A DNA stretch of 16,032 bases from an uncultured Mailhella sp. (GCA_910579055.1 CAJTSU010000078.1:1-16032), one strand, 5' to 3'; shown: positions 6,268 to 13,544, counted from the stretch's first letter. Notes: generated by a model not told the origin, from the sequence alone. Numbers and translations are program-made.

Positions 6268-8202
6268 ATGAAATACCTTTCCAGCCAGCTTTCCATCTTC
6301 CTGCGCGAGCGGGGCGTCAAGCGCAACCTCGGGATGTTTTTCCGATTTCTGTTTGTCATCGTCCTCATGGTGACGCTGTACAGCATTCTTTTCCACTACA
6401 TCATGCAATACGAGGGCCGCGTCTATTCCTGGATTACCGGCCTGTACTGGACGCTGACAGTCATGACCACACTGGGCTTCGGGGATATCACCTTCACGTC
6501 CGACCCGGGCAAGCTGTTTTCCGTGGTGGTGCTTATGACAGGCGTGCTGTGCCTGCTGGTCATGCTGCCTTTTGCCTTTATTCAGTATGTCTATGCGCCC
6601 TGGCTCGAAGCGCAGAAAAAGCACACGGTGCCGCGCAGTGCTCCCGCCGGATTGAAAGGGCATATCATCGTGGTAGGCGTGTCGCCTGTGGCGCTGGATC
6701 TGATCAATGACCTGACCCGTTACGGCTTTTACTGTGTACTGCTCACCGGAGACGCGCCGGGCGCGCTGGATTTGCTGGATCAGGGCTATCACGTCATCGT
6801 CGGCGATTACGACGACGGCGCGGTGTACCAGCGCCTCAATGTGGGTGAAGCCGCCATGTTGACGGCCATGGACGACGATGTGCGCAATACCAACATCATC
6901 TTTTCCGCTCGGGAGGTGAATGCGGCCGTGCCCATCGTGGCCAGGGCGGAAAAGACGGAATCCATTGACATTTTGTACCTTGCCGGCGCCACGCGGGTGT
7001 TCCAGTTCCGTACGCTGCTTGGGGAGGCTTTGGCGCGGCGCGTCCATATTGACCATTCCCGGAGCAGCGTGTTGACCAGGTTCGGCCCGCTGCTGCTGGC
7101 CGAGGCTCCGGCCAAGAGAACGTCTCTGGCCGGCGGAACGGTTCGTGACAGCCGATTGCGGCAGACGACGGGGATTAATATCGTCGGGCTGTGGGAACGG
7201 GGGCGTTTCCTCCTTCCCCAGGCGGATACCGTGATTTCGCAGGACACCGTTCTGGTCATGGCGGGTACGGCTTCCCAGCTTTCCAATTTTGATGCCCGCA
7301 TGCGCAGCGAGGCGGCAAATGACGCGCAAGCAGCTCCGGGCGGGCCTGTGCTGGTGCTCGGAGGGGGCAGAGTGGGGCTTGCCGCCGCGCGGAACCTGCG
7401 CGGACGCGGGCTGGACGTGGTTATCGTGGATCGGAAGGAAGTTTCCGCCGGGGAGGGCATACGCGTGGTCAAAGGCGATGCCGCCGATCTCGCCGTTCTG
7501 GAGGATGCCGGCATCCGTTCCGCGCCTTCCGTGATCATTACCACGCACGATGATGACATCAATATTTATCTGACCATCTATTGCCGCCGTTTGCGCCCGG
7601 ACATGCAGATCATCAGCCGGGCCACGCTGGCCCGCAACGTGGGCATTCTGCATTCCGCCGGGGCGGATCTGGTGCTTTCTCTGGTATCCATGATGAGCGG
7701 CGGTATTATCAATATGCTCTCTCCCGGCCGGGTGTTCATGCTCAGCGAGGGGCTGAACCTGTTCCGGGTGGGGGTGGGGCAGAAGTTGATCGGCAAGAGC
7801 CTTGCTTCCAGCGATATCCGCCGTGACACGGGGTGCAGCGTTGTGGCGGTGCGCGGCCGTGAGGGCCAGATGCTGATTAACCCCGATCCCCTGCGGGAAT
7901 TTCAGGCCGGAGATGAATTGTACCTGATCGGCGATTCCGGGGCGGAAAGCGCGTTTTATGAGCGCTATGGCTATGAAGGGGGTACGGATCGGCCGGCATG
8001 CGAGCCGTGGAGCATAATGCGCGCGCTGGCTGACGGCGGCGTGGACTGGGCAGCGGAGCCGTTTTCCGATATGGCGGGGAAGGCTGCTCCCGGGCCGGGG
8101 GCGGCCTCTGTGGTATCGGAGCAAAGCATGCGGGAAGAGCATGATGTTCTCCCAAAAGGGGAGACGGCAAGCCATGAGGGAATGTATGATGAACGAGGGT
8201 GA
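6268..8202 (+). CDS. Two-TM potassium channel with two RCK (TrkA-N/TrkA-C) modules
   Basis: A 644-residue membrane protein. TM1 spans about 25-46, the pore loop carries the selectivity filter TTLGFGD (67-73), and TM2 spans about 83-109. Two cytoplasmic RCK units follow. The first has a Rossmann fold starting GHIIVVGVSPVA (131-142), in which the glycine motif is degenerate. The second has an intact GGGRVG (365-370) with VVIVDRK and GDAADLAVL, followed by a TrkA-C-like region. The last 70 or so residues are low-complexity and unassigned. Known relatives gate K+ flux by nucleotide or Ca2+ binding to a ring of RCK domains; two modules in tandem recall BK/GsuK-type channels. No clear ribosome site precedes the ATG; a TTG at 6247 is an alternative start. 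The 3' end overlaps the next gene. Confidence 0.9.
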   Translation: MKYLSSQLSIFLRERGVKRNLGMFFRFLFVIVLMVTLYSILFHYIMQYEGRVYSWITGLYWTLTVMTTLGFGDITFTSDPGKLFSVVVLMTGVLCLLVMLPFAFIQYVYAPWLEAQKKHTVPRSAPAGLKGHIIVVGVSPVALDLINDLTRYGFYCVLLTGDAPGALDLLDQGYHVIVGDYDDGAVYQRLNVGEAAMLTAMDDDVRNTNIIFSAREVNAAVPIVARAEKTESIDILYLAGATRVFQFRTLLGEALARRVHIDHSRSSVLTRFGPLLLAEAPAKRTSLAGGTVRDSRLRQTTGINIVGLWERGRFLLPQADTVISQDTVLVMAGTASQLSNFDARMRSEAANDAQAAPGGPVLVLGGGRVGLAAARNLRGRGLDVVIVDRKEVSAGEGIRVVKGDAADLAVLEDAGIRSAPSVIITTHDDDINIYLTIYCRRLRPDMQIISRATLARNVGILHSAGADLVLSLVSMMSGGIINMLSPGRVFMLSEGLNLFRVGVGQKLIGKSLASSDIRRDTGCSVVAVRGREGQMLINPDPLREFQAGDELYLIGDSGAESAFYERYGYEGGTDRPACEPWSIMRALADGGVDWAAEPFSDMAGKAAPGPGAASVVSEQSMREEHDVLPKGETASHEGMYDERG

Positions 8203-9484
8203 ACGGAAGACGCTGCGTGCCTGGATGGAAGGGAAAGGCCTGCGCGCGCTGATGGCGCGGATTTTTGAACTAGGTGAAACAGGCATGGCTGAAGCGGCTG
8301 ATGCTCCGGGGCCGCGCGGCCGCACACGGCTGGCCCTGGATGATGCGGACGCGGAGGCGCGGGATCGTCTCACAACCTGGATGCGGGGACTTGATCTGGA
8401 AATTCGGGTGGACGCCATAGGGAATATTTTTGGTGTTTTGCCTGCCGCGCCGGGCGGAGAGGATCGTGCTCCGCTCATGATCGGATCGCATATCGACACC
8501 GTGGGGAATGCCGGGCCGCTGGACGGCGTTTACGGCGTGCTGGCCGGGCTGACCGTATTGCACGCCTTCCGCGCGGTCGGCGTTCTGCCGCCTCGTCCCC
8601 TGATTGTGACTGCCTTCACCAATGAGGAAGGCGTGCGCTACCAGCCGGATATGATGGGTTCACTTGTTTACGCGGGCGGCTGCCCGCTGGAAAAAGCGCT
8701 GGATACGCGCGGCATGGACGGAAGCCGCCTTGGCGATGAACTGGAACGCATCGGCTACGCCGGAACCGTTCCTCCCGGCCATGTCACGCCGTTTGCGTAC
8801 CTGGAGCTTCATGTGGAGCAGGGCCCCGCACTGGATCACGATAAGGTGCAAATCGGCGTGGTCACGGGCGTGCAGGGTATTTGCTGGCGGGAAGTCACGG
8901 TGCAGGGCGCGGCCAACCATGCGGGCACCACGCCCACAGCGTTGCGGCATGATGCGGGGCTGGCCGCAGCACGGGCCAACGTGTTCCTGCGTGAACTCGC
9001 CGCGCGTAGCGGGGTGCTGGTCACAGTGGGGAGCGTGCGCTTCGAGCCGGGGCTGATAAACGTCATTCCCTCAAAGGCCGTGTTTACGGTGGATATGCGC
9101 GATCCTGACGCGGACAGAGTGTCCGCCGCGAACGCGGAATTCGCAGCCTGGCTGCCCCATCTGGAGCAGGAGGAAGGCGTGCGCATCTCCACGCGGTCAC
9201 TGGTTGATTTTGCTCCGGTGGCCTTTGCTCCCGGCGTGATCGACAGGGTGGAGGCGGCGGCGCAACGGCTGGGCTTCTCCCGGCGGCGCATGGTGTCCGG
9301 CGCAGGGCATGACGCCCAGATGATGGCCCGCATCTGCCCCGCGGGCATGATCTTTGTGCCGAGCCGGGCGGGGCTGAGCCACTGCCCGCAGGAATTCACC
9401 GGGCCGCAAGACCTGAAGCGCGGCGCTCAGGTGCTGCTGGAAACAGTTCTGGATCTGCTGGAGGCGCAGAGCGTTTCGTCATGA
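8186..9484 (+). CDS. M20-family Zn-dependent amidohydrolase (N-carbamoyl-amino-acid hydrolase / allantoate amidohydrolase type)
   Basis: A 432-residue cytoplasmic hydrolase of the hydantoinase/carbamoylase family. The binuclear metal ligands are all visible: GSHIDTV (H102), PLDGVYG (D113), TNEEG (E147/E148), HVEQGP (H209) and SHCPQEF (H399). The lid domain has the conserved QGAANHAGTTP and dimer-contact features. Enzymes of this group split N-carbamoyl-amino acids, ureidopropionate or allantoate; the sequence alone does not decide the substrate, and no dihydropyrimidinase or hydantoinase gene is next to it. GAGGG at 8176-8180 lies 5 nt before the ATG at 8186 and 8 nt before a second ATG at 8189; either may be used. 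The start lies inside the 3' end of the channel gene (17-nt overlap), so translation is probably coupled. An intrinsic terminator follows the stop. Confidence 0.88.
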   Translation: MMNEGERKTLRAWMEGKGLRALMARIFELGETGMAEAADAPGPRGRTRLALDDADAEARDRLTTWMRGLDLEIRVDAIGNIFGVLPAAPGGEDRAPLMIGSHIDTVGNAGPLDGVYGVLAGLTVLHAFRAVGVLPPRPLIVTAFTNEEGVRYQPDMMGSLVYAGGCPLEKALDTRGMDGSRLGDELERIGYAGTVPPGHVTPFAYLELHVEQGPALDHDKVQIGVVTGVQGICWREVTVQGAANHAGTTPTALRHDAGLAAARANVFLRELAARSGVLVTVGSVRFEPGLINVIPSKAVFTVDMRDPDADRVSAANAEFAAWLPHLEQEEGVRISTRSLVDFAPVAFAPGVIDRVEAAAQRLGFSRRRMVSGAGHDAQMMARICPAGMIFVPSRAGLSHCPQEFTGPQDLKRGAQVLLETVLDLLEAQSVSS

Positions 9485-9499
9485 GAATTGCTGGCACAG

Positions 9500-9533
9500 A
9501 ACGCCCCTGCTTGCGAAAGGTGTGGGCGTTTTT
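9500..9533 (+). terminator. Probable rho-independent terminator after the M20 hydrolase
   Basis: AACGCCC (9500-9506) pairs with GGGCGTT (9524-9530) across a 17-nt loop, and the right arm runs into a T stretch (TTTTTGTT). It lies 15 nt after the hydrolase stop. The AT-rich foreign segment begins just beyond it. Confidence 0.7.
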
Positions 9534-9553
9534 GTTACCGGAAGAAGGTGCGT

Positions 9554-9976
9554 TCAGTCTGCCAAATGCCTTTGTAAAATTTTATTGCTGGCATATGCAA
9601 TCATAAAATCTTTTAAGTAAAAGCGGTAATCAAATGGTATAGCATGCCGCGTATGGAATTCTTTTGTTGACAGTATATTTTCAAGCGTAGTAGTACGCTC
9701 TAGCCAATCTAACCATGCCCTGGAAGGGGCTTTTTGTTTTATCACTTCTTGCTCGTTTTCAGATAGATGTGACCAATATGGAATATATATATGGTCAAAC
9801 CAGTATTCATGAATTCCTTGAACACATCTAAAAATATCTGGATCTTCATCGGGGAATATTTCCCAAGGGATAAATATATTGGGAATGCGCTCAATGTTAA
9901 CAGGAGGAATAGTTATAGAAGGTTGAAGTCTGAAAGGTTTTCTCATCATAGAGAAAATACTATCTTTAATTTTCAC
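9554..9976 (-). CDS. Unrecognised 140-aa protein, AT-rich, possible orphan immunity protein
   Basis: I do not recognise the family. The protein is soluble-looking, rich in aromatic residues and Ile (GIHEYWFDHIYIPYW, then SRAWLDWLERTT), with no signal peptide or membrane helix. The GTG at 9976 is chosen because GGAG lies 7 nt upstream; a TTG one codon earlier has a gap of only 4. Base composition differs sharply from both sides: 9601-9660 has 20 G/C of 60. Its GTG overlaps the TGA of a short upstream frame as GTGA, the junction usual for translationally coupled pairs. A small AT-rich gene, coupled to the C-terminus of another protein and placed alone between housekeeping genes, fits an immunity gene left after loss of its toxin. 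That role is inference from context only. Confidence 0.6.
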   Translation of the reverse strand: MKIKDSIFSMMRKPFRLQPSITIPPVNIERIPNIFIPWEIFPDEDPDIFRCVQGIHEYWFDHIYIPYWSHLSENEQEVIKQKAPSRAWLDWLERTTTLENILSTKEFHTRHAIPFDYRFYLKDFMIAYASNKILQRHLAD

Positions 9977-10047
9977 CAATATACTCCAATATTGCGCTCT
10001 GGATCATTCCACATGTTCTTGCCGTTGAACGTGTCGACCAAATCATT
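9973..10047 (-). pseudogene. C-terminal remnant of a lost protein upstream of the immunity-like gene
   Basis: Reading leftward from 10047, 24 sense codons (beginning NDLVDTFNGKNMW and ending DPERNIGVYW) run to a TGA that overlaps the GTG of the next gene. An in-frame TAA lies just before them (10048-10050), and no start or longer open frame leads in. The conserved-looking Trp/Gly/Asn/Pro-rich tail and the exact GTGA junction suggest this is the end of a truncated gene rather than chance. The rest has been deleted up to the lpxL-like stop at 10076. It may be the end of a polymorphic toxin module; no toxin family is identified. Confidence 0.5.
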
Positions 10048-10075
10048 TTACAACATGTATTTTTAAATCAGTACA

Positions 10076-10963
10076 CTAGGAACGGGAGTGCGCTTTCCAG
10101 CGGTTATGCATCCAGAACCATTGTTCAGGCATAAGGCGCACGGCCTTTTCCACCGCTTCGGTATAAAAACTCGCGGCGGCGCTCACCTTTTGCGCACGAT
10201 TGCCCGTAAGCGCGGCCGTATCCAGAGGCGGCTGAAGGTGAAGAACATAGTCGTCCCCTTCGCGCAGTAAAAAAACGGGCCAAATCAGCGCTTCCGCCCG
10301 CACGGCAAGCAGGGCCGGCCCCATATTCACAGCGGCTTCTTCTCCAAGAAAGGGGAGGAATAAGGCTTCGCTACGCGGGGCGTTATGATCCACCAGAAAG
10401 GCCACGATGCCCTTTTTCCGCAGAGCTCGCAGCACGGTGGCGGCCACGGTGCGGTGTCCGGCCATGGTTGCGCCGCGCGCTTCACGCCGGGAAGAAATGA
10501 AGGCCTGGACTGCGGGATTGGGGTAACGCCGCACCACCACCACGCGCGGGCGTGGTTCTTCATGGAGTTCGCCCAACATGGAAGCCAGCAATTCCCATGC
10601 GCCCAGGTGGGCCGTCGCCGCCACGATGGGGCGTTCGCAGGCCAGTATCTCTTGAAACAGCTCCGGTTCCGCAATGCGCAGGCGGGGAGAGCTGAGGCCG
10701 AAACGATCGGTCAGCAGAATTTCCATAAAGGAACGCGCATTATGGCAGAAGCTGGCACGGGCTGTGGCGTGGGCCTCCGGCTCCGAAAGGTTCAAGTGGC
10801 GGATGATGTTATCGGTTGCCAGTTTGCGGCGGACGGGAAGGGCATGCCACATCAGGCGGCCGAATCCATTGCCCAGCCGGGAAAGTCCGCTGAAACCAAG
10901 CCGTGAAAGCAGGGATGCACAGCCGGAAAGCAGAGAAAACTGGATGCGATGGCGCAAGTTCAC
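10076..10963 (-). CDS. LpxL/HtrB-family lysophospholipid (lipid A) acyltransferase
   Basis: A 295-residue inner-membrane acyltransferase of the family that adds secondary acyl chains to Kdo-lipid A. The catalytic H-x4-E motif is AHLGAWE (H119, E124). VDHNAP followed by LPFLG, and PEQWFWMHNRWK near the C-terminus, are family hallmarks. An N-terminal hydrophobic segment (about 8-40) anchors it to the membrane. Whether it acts on lipid A or another lipid (LpxL, LpxM or an ornithine-lipid type) cannot be settled. The start is GTG at 10963 with AAGGAG 5 nt upstream; its GTGA overlaps the stop of the DUF374 gene, so the two are coupled. Directly after its stop begins the AT-rich remnant segment, so this end is a likely insertion boundary. 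Confidence 0.88.
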   Translation of the reverse strand: MNLRHRIQFSLLSGCASLLSRLGFSGLSRLGNGFGRLMWHALPVRRKLATDNIIRHLNLSEPEAHATARASFCHNARSFMEILLTDRFGLSSPRLRIAEPELFQEILACERPIVAATAHLGAWELLASMLGELHEEPRPRVVVVRRYPNPAVQAFISSRREARGATMAGHRTVAATVLRALRKKGIVAFLVDHNAPRSEALFLPFLGEEAAVNMGPALLAVRAEALIWPVFLLREGDDYVLHLQPPLDTAALTGNRAQKVSAAASFYTEAVEKAVRLMPEQWFWMHNRWKAHSRS

Positions 10964-11616
10964 GGGCGCTCCTTGTCTGGCCCATTGGAAAGGGGGGCGA
11001 GTTCCGTCAACTCGCGTTCAAGGCGGATGCGGGCGGCGGCAAGGCGGTCGTCGTTCAATTCGCCGGTTTCGATTTTCCAGGGCGTGCCGAAGTTGATGTC
11101 CACCCGCCCGAAGGGGACGGGCAGCTTGAATTTATCCCAGGTGGGAAGGTGCAGTGCGGGGCGGGGCAAAATACGGACGGGCACGATCCAGGCGTCGGCA
11201 TGGCTGCTCAGGAAAAATGCGCCATCCTTGGCTTTGTGCCGGGGGCCCATGGGGCCGTCCACCGTGATACAGGCGTGTACGCCCTCCTGCTTCATCAAAC
11301 GTGAAGCGCCGAGCAGCGCCTTGAGGCCGCCGCGCGTGCTCGAACCGCGCACGGTACGCAGACCGAGACGTTCCAGCACACGGGCCAGAAGCTCTCCGTC
11401 GCGGCTGGGGCTGACCACCGTGACAATGTCCAGCTCGCGCTTGACCCGCATAAGCGGAAAAAGTTCGTCATGCCAGAGACAGAACACCATGCGCTTTTCT
11501 GCCGCATTCAGAGCATCCACGGCCTCGCGGCCTCGCTCGTGGAAACGCAGAGTGCCGCATATGGCCTGATAAAAATAATAAAAAGGGGCGGCGGCCCAGA
11601 CCAGGGAAATACGCAT
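10960..11616 (-). CDS. DUF374 lysophospholipid acyltransferase family protein
   Basis: A 218-residue acyltransferase-like protein. Family motifs seen in order are LWHDEL (H49-D50-E51), SRDGE (71-75), RGSSTRGG (90-97) and VDGPMGPRHKAKDG (119-132). An N-terminal hydrophobic stretch (about 3-20) suggests membrane association. DUF374 proteins are frequent beside LPS genes in Gram-negative bacteria, where they probably acylate a lipid or lipid A precursor; the substrate is not established. I start at the ATG at 11616, preceded by GGAGG with a short 4-nt gap, rather than a GTG five codons upstream that lacks a ribosome site. It is the first gene of a two-gene leftward operon and is joined to the LpxL-type gene by a GTGA overlap. 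Confidence 0.86.
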   Translation of the reverse strand: MRISLVWAAAPFYYFYQAICGTLRFHERGREAVDALNAAEKRMVFCLWHDELFPLMRVKRELDIVTVVSPSRDGELLARVLERLGLRTVRGSSTRGGLKALLGASRLMKQEGVHACITVDGPMGPRHKAKDGAFFLSSHADAWIVPVRILPRPALHLPTWDKFKLPVPFGRVDINFGTPWKIETGELNDDRLAAARIRLERELTELAPLSNGPDKERP

Positions 11617-11710
11617 CAAGCCTCCGGGCACGGGGAAAGAACAGGGGGAGATGGTTCAATCGTGGTTAAGTTCATATGTTTCAGGGCTGCAGAAAAAGCG
11701 ACAGCCTCGT

Positions 11711-11727
11711 AACTCCTTGACGGAGTT
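11711..11727. promoter_or_regulatory. Operator-like dyad over the yedF -35 box
   Basis: AACTCC-TTGAC-GGAGTT is a perfect 6-bp inverted repeat. The -35 hexamer TTGACG starts in its centre and runs into the right arm, so a bound protein would block RNA polymerase. No regulator is known from this sequence alone. Confidence 0.35.
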
Positions 11728-11745
11728 CCTTATACCTTACATTAT
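11717..11745 (+). promoter_or_regulatory. Probable sigma70 promoter for yedF
   Basis: TTGACG (11717-11722) and CATTAT (11740-11745) are separated by exactly 17 nt, 54 nt ahead of the yedF start. This is the best promoter match in the window. It lies in the 183-nt gap between the divergent DUF374 and yedF genes. Confidence 0.65.
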
Positions 11746-11759
11746 TCCCTTGTGCCAGC

Positions 11760-11780
11760 CCCTCCCCCTCCTGGGGAGGG
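11760..11780 (+). promoter_or_regulatory. GC-rich hairpin in the yedF 5' leader
   Basis: CCCTCCCC (11760-11767) pairs perfectly with GGGGAGGG (11773-11780) over a 5-nt loop. It lies between the promoter and the ribosome site (GAGG, 11791-11794). With no T run after it, it is more likely an mRNA-stabilising or regulatory stem than a terminator. Confidence 0.5.
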
Positions 11781-11799
11781 CGTAACAAAAGAGGTTTCT

Positions 11800-12405
11800 A
11801 TGAGCGTTCTGGATTGCCGGGGCATGCCCTGTCCACAGCCCGTGGTGTGTTGCCGCGACTGGCTGAAGGAAGGAAAACATGCCGGTGAGATGCTGGAAGT
11901 GCTGGTGGACAACTCCGCTGCAGCGGAAAATGCAGGTAATTTTTTGCAGGGACGCGGCCTGGCTGTGGAAACACGGCAGGAAGGTTCCGCGCTGTGGCGT
12001 CTGCGTGTGTCTGTTCCCGCAGAGGGAAGCGGCCCGGAATGTGCATTGTCGTCCGAATATACGGAACATGCGGGGCGGACGCTGGTGTTCATTCCCACGG
12101 AGACGCTTGGCCGGGGCGATGATGTTCTGGGAGCAAAGCTTATGGTGAATTTTCTGGCTTCCTTGCCGGAACTGGGGCGGGAACTGTGGCGTGTGGTGCT
12201 GGTCAACGGCGGAGTGAAGCTGACCGTTGGCGGGCCGGCGCTGGATAAACTGAAAGCCCTGGCTGACGCCGGATGTTCCATTCTGGTCTGTGGCACCTGT
12301 CTGGAGCATTTCGGATTGCTGGATAAAAAGCAGGTGGGAGATACCACCAACATGCTCGACATCATTACCGGCATGCAACTCGCGGATAAGGTTATCAGGG
12401 TATAG
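11800..12405 (+). CDS. yedF: YedF: TusA-like/DsrE-like sulfurtransferase-family protein associated with selenium metabolism
   Basis: A 201-residue protein of two parts. Residues 1 to about 75 form a TusA/SirA fold with the sulfur-carrier motif GMPCPQP (C11). Residues from about 90 on resemble DsrE/F and carry VCGTCLEHFGL (C164, C167). This exact pairing defines the YedF group, which occurs in genomes that use selenium and often lies near selD; its reaction is not established, though transfer of sulfur or selenium as a persulfide or perselenide is the usual idea. No selA, selB, selC or selD is in the window. GAGG with a 5-nt gap sets the ATG. It has its own promoter and leader hairpin, and a 259-nt gap separates it from the next gene. 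Confidence 0.88.
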   Translation: MSVLDCRGMPCPQPVVCCRDWLKEGKHAGEMLEVLVDNSAAAENAGNFLQGRGLAVETRQEGSALWRLRVSVPAEGSGPECALSSEYTEHAGRTLVFIPTETLGRGDDVLGAKLMVNFLASLPELGRELWRVVLVNGGVKLTVGGPALDKLKALADAGCSILVCGTCLEHFGLLDKKQVGDTTNMLDIITGMQLADKVIRV

Positions 12406-12454
12406 CACGCCTTGTGCCCCCCCATTATTGCCGTGTGTTTAATTATCGGGAGTG

Positions 12455-12475
12455 CGGGGGAGAGTGTCTCCTCCG
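12455..12475 (+). terminator. Possible terminator stem after yedF
   Basis: CGGGGGAGA (12455-12463) pairs with TCTCCTCCG (12467-12475) with one G-T pair and a 3-nt loop, 50 nt past the yedF stop. No T run follows, so it could end transcription only with help, or simply protect the 3' end. The rest of the 12406-12664 gap holds a second inverted repeat and no recognisable gene. Confidence 0.3.
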
Positions 12476-12581
12476 GCGGGGCACGGGGCGCTTTTGGCCG
12501 TAAAAGCAATGCTTCGTACGGATCAACAGAGCGGAGATGAACCTTGATGCATCAGCATCCGGGCAAACCCCGTTTTGGAAG

Positions 12582-12616
12582 TTCTGAGGTTGTTGGCGCT
12601 GTTAACAACCTCAGAA
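12582..12616. repeat. 13-bp perfect inverted repeat upstream of the pseudouridine synthase
   Basis: TTCTGAGGTTGTT (12582-12594) and AACAACCTCAGAA (12604-12616) are exact reverse complements across a 9-nt loop. Neither strand has a T run after the stem, so it is not a standard terminator. It may be an operator, an RNA switch or a recombination scar. It lies 48 nt before the next start codon. Confidence 0.75.
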
Positions 12617-12664
12617 ATCAGATATTTTCGCGGAGAATGCGGTAATGGGGCGGAGGTTGCGGAT

Positions 12665-13489
12665 ATGAGCGGAAATGCGGAAGAAAACGGAGGCGTGCGC
12701 CTGAACAAGGCTTTGGCAGACGCGGGGCTGTGTTCCCGGCGCAAGGCTGATGAACTTGTTTTCGCCGGGCGCGTGAGCGTTAACGGGACAGTGGCGGACA
12801 GCCCCGGCCTGCGTGTGCAGGCTTCGGATCGGGTAAGCGTGGACGGCCGCCCCGTGCGCCTGCGCGCCCCGAGCGTGACGGCCGCAAAGGCCGCCCCGTG
12901 GGGCAAGGCCGGGGAACACTGGACACCGTGCTGGCTCATGCTGCACAAGCCGGTGGGCGTGGTGTCCACAGCGCACGACCCGGAAGGGCGGCGGACTGTG
13001 CTTGAATACGTGCCGCCCGCCTGGAAAGAGCGCAGACTTTTCCCCGTAGGCAGGCTGGACTATTTTTCGGAAGGGCTGATCCTGCTGACCGATGACGGGG
13101 AACTGGCTCACCGGCTCAGTCATCCGCGCTGGCATATGCCGCGCCGTTATGAGGTTCTTGTGCGTCCGGAGCAAGGGGTTTCCCTCCCGGATGTTCTGCG
13201 CCGCATGGGCCAGGGCATGACTTTGGAAGAAGGAGAGCATCTGGCCCCGGTGGAGGCCGTGGAACTTCCTGCACGCCCCGGTATGGGGCGCGGTATTCTG
13301 ATCGGATTGACCCTGCATCAGGGCCTGAACCGCCAGATCCGCAGGATGTGCCGCGATCTCGGTCTGACCGTACTCAAGCTGCGGCGCGTCAGTCAGGGGC
13401 CGCTGAACCTGGGGACCCTTCGGCCCGGCGAGGTGCGGGCGCTGAGCAGGGAAGAGGTCACTGCGTTACGTCGGGCTGTGAGGCTGTAG
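12665..13489 (+). CDS. RsuA/RluB-family pseudouridine synthase
   Basis: A 274-residue RNA-modifying enzyme. An N-terminal S4 RNA-binding domain (about 13-70) starts VRLNKALADAGLCSRRKADE. After a linker, the catalytic domain carries MLHKPVGVVS, the motif GRLDYFSEGL with the catalytic Asp (D132), and the C-terminal NRQIRRM and LKLRRV blocks. The family isomerises uridine in rRNA; overall size and the S4 arrangement are closest to RluB (23S rRNA) but RsuA, RluE or RluF-like specificity cannot be excluded. I choose the ATG at 12665 because GGAGG lies 8 nt upstream; the open frame continues upstream only through the inverted-repeat region. The gene ends 55 nt before pepA and may be co-transcribed with it. 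Confidence 0.9.
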   Translation: MSGNAEENGGVRLNKALADAGLCSRRKADELVFAGRVSVNGTVADSPGLRVQASDRVSVDGRPVRLRAPSVTAAKAAPWGKAGEHWTPCWLMLHKPVGVVSTAHDPEGRRTVLEYVPPAWKERRLFPVGRLDYFSEGLILLTDDGELAHRLSHPRWHMPRRYEVLVRPEQGVSLPDVLRRMGQGMTLEEGEHLAPVEAVELPARPGMGRGILIGLTLHQGLNRQIRRMCRDLGLTVLKLRRVSQGPLNLGTLRPGEVRALSREEVTALRRAVRL

Positions 13490-13544
13490 GGAACGGATTC
13501 GGAAAAGAGAGTGTTCAGCGGGAAGCATCAAGGAGATGACGGAA

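Noticed and set aside
6244..8499. A 751-codon open frame on the minus strand opposite the channel
   Set aside because: Rich in His, Arg and Gln with no domain. The plus frame encodes a K+ filter and RCK folds.
9791..10066. A plus-strand frame of 91 codons over the AT-rich insert
   Set aside because: No ribosome site in good position. The minus strand has a longer frame with GGAG and a coupled junction.
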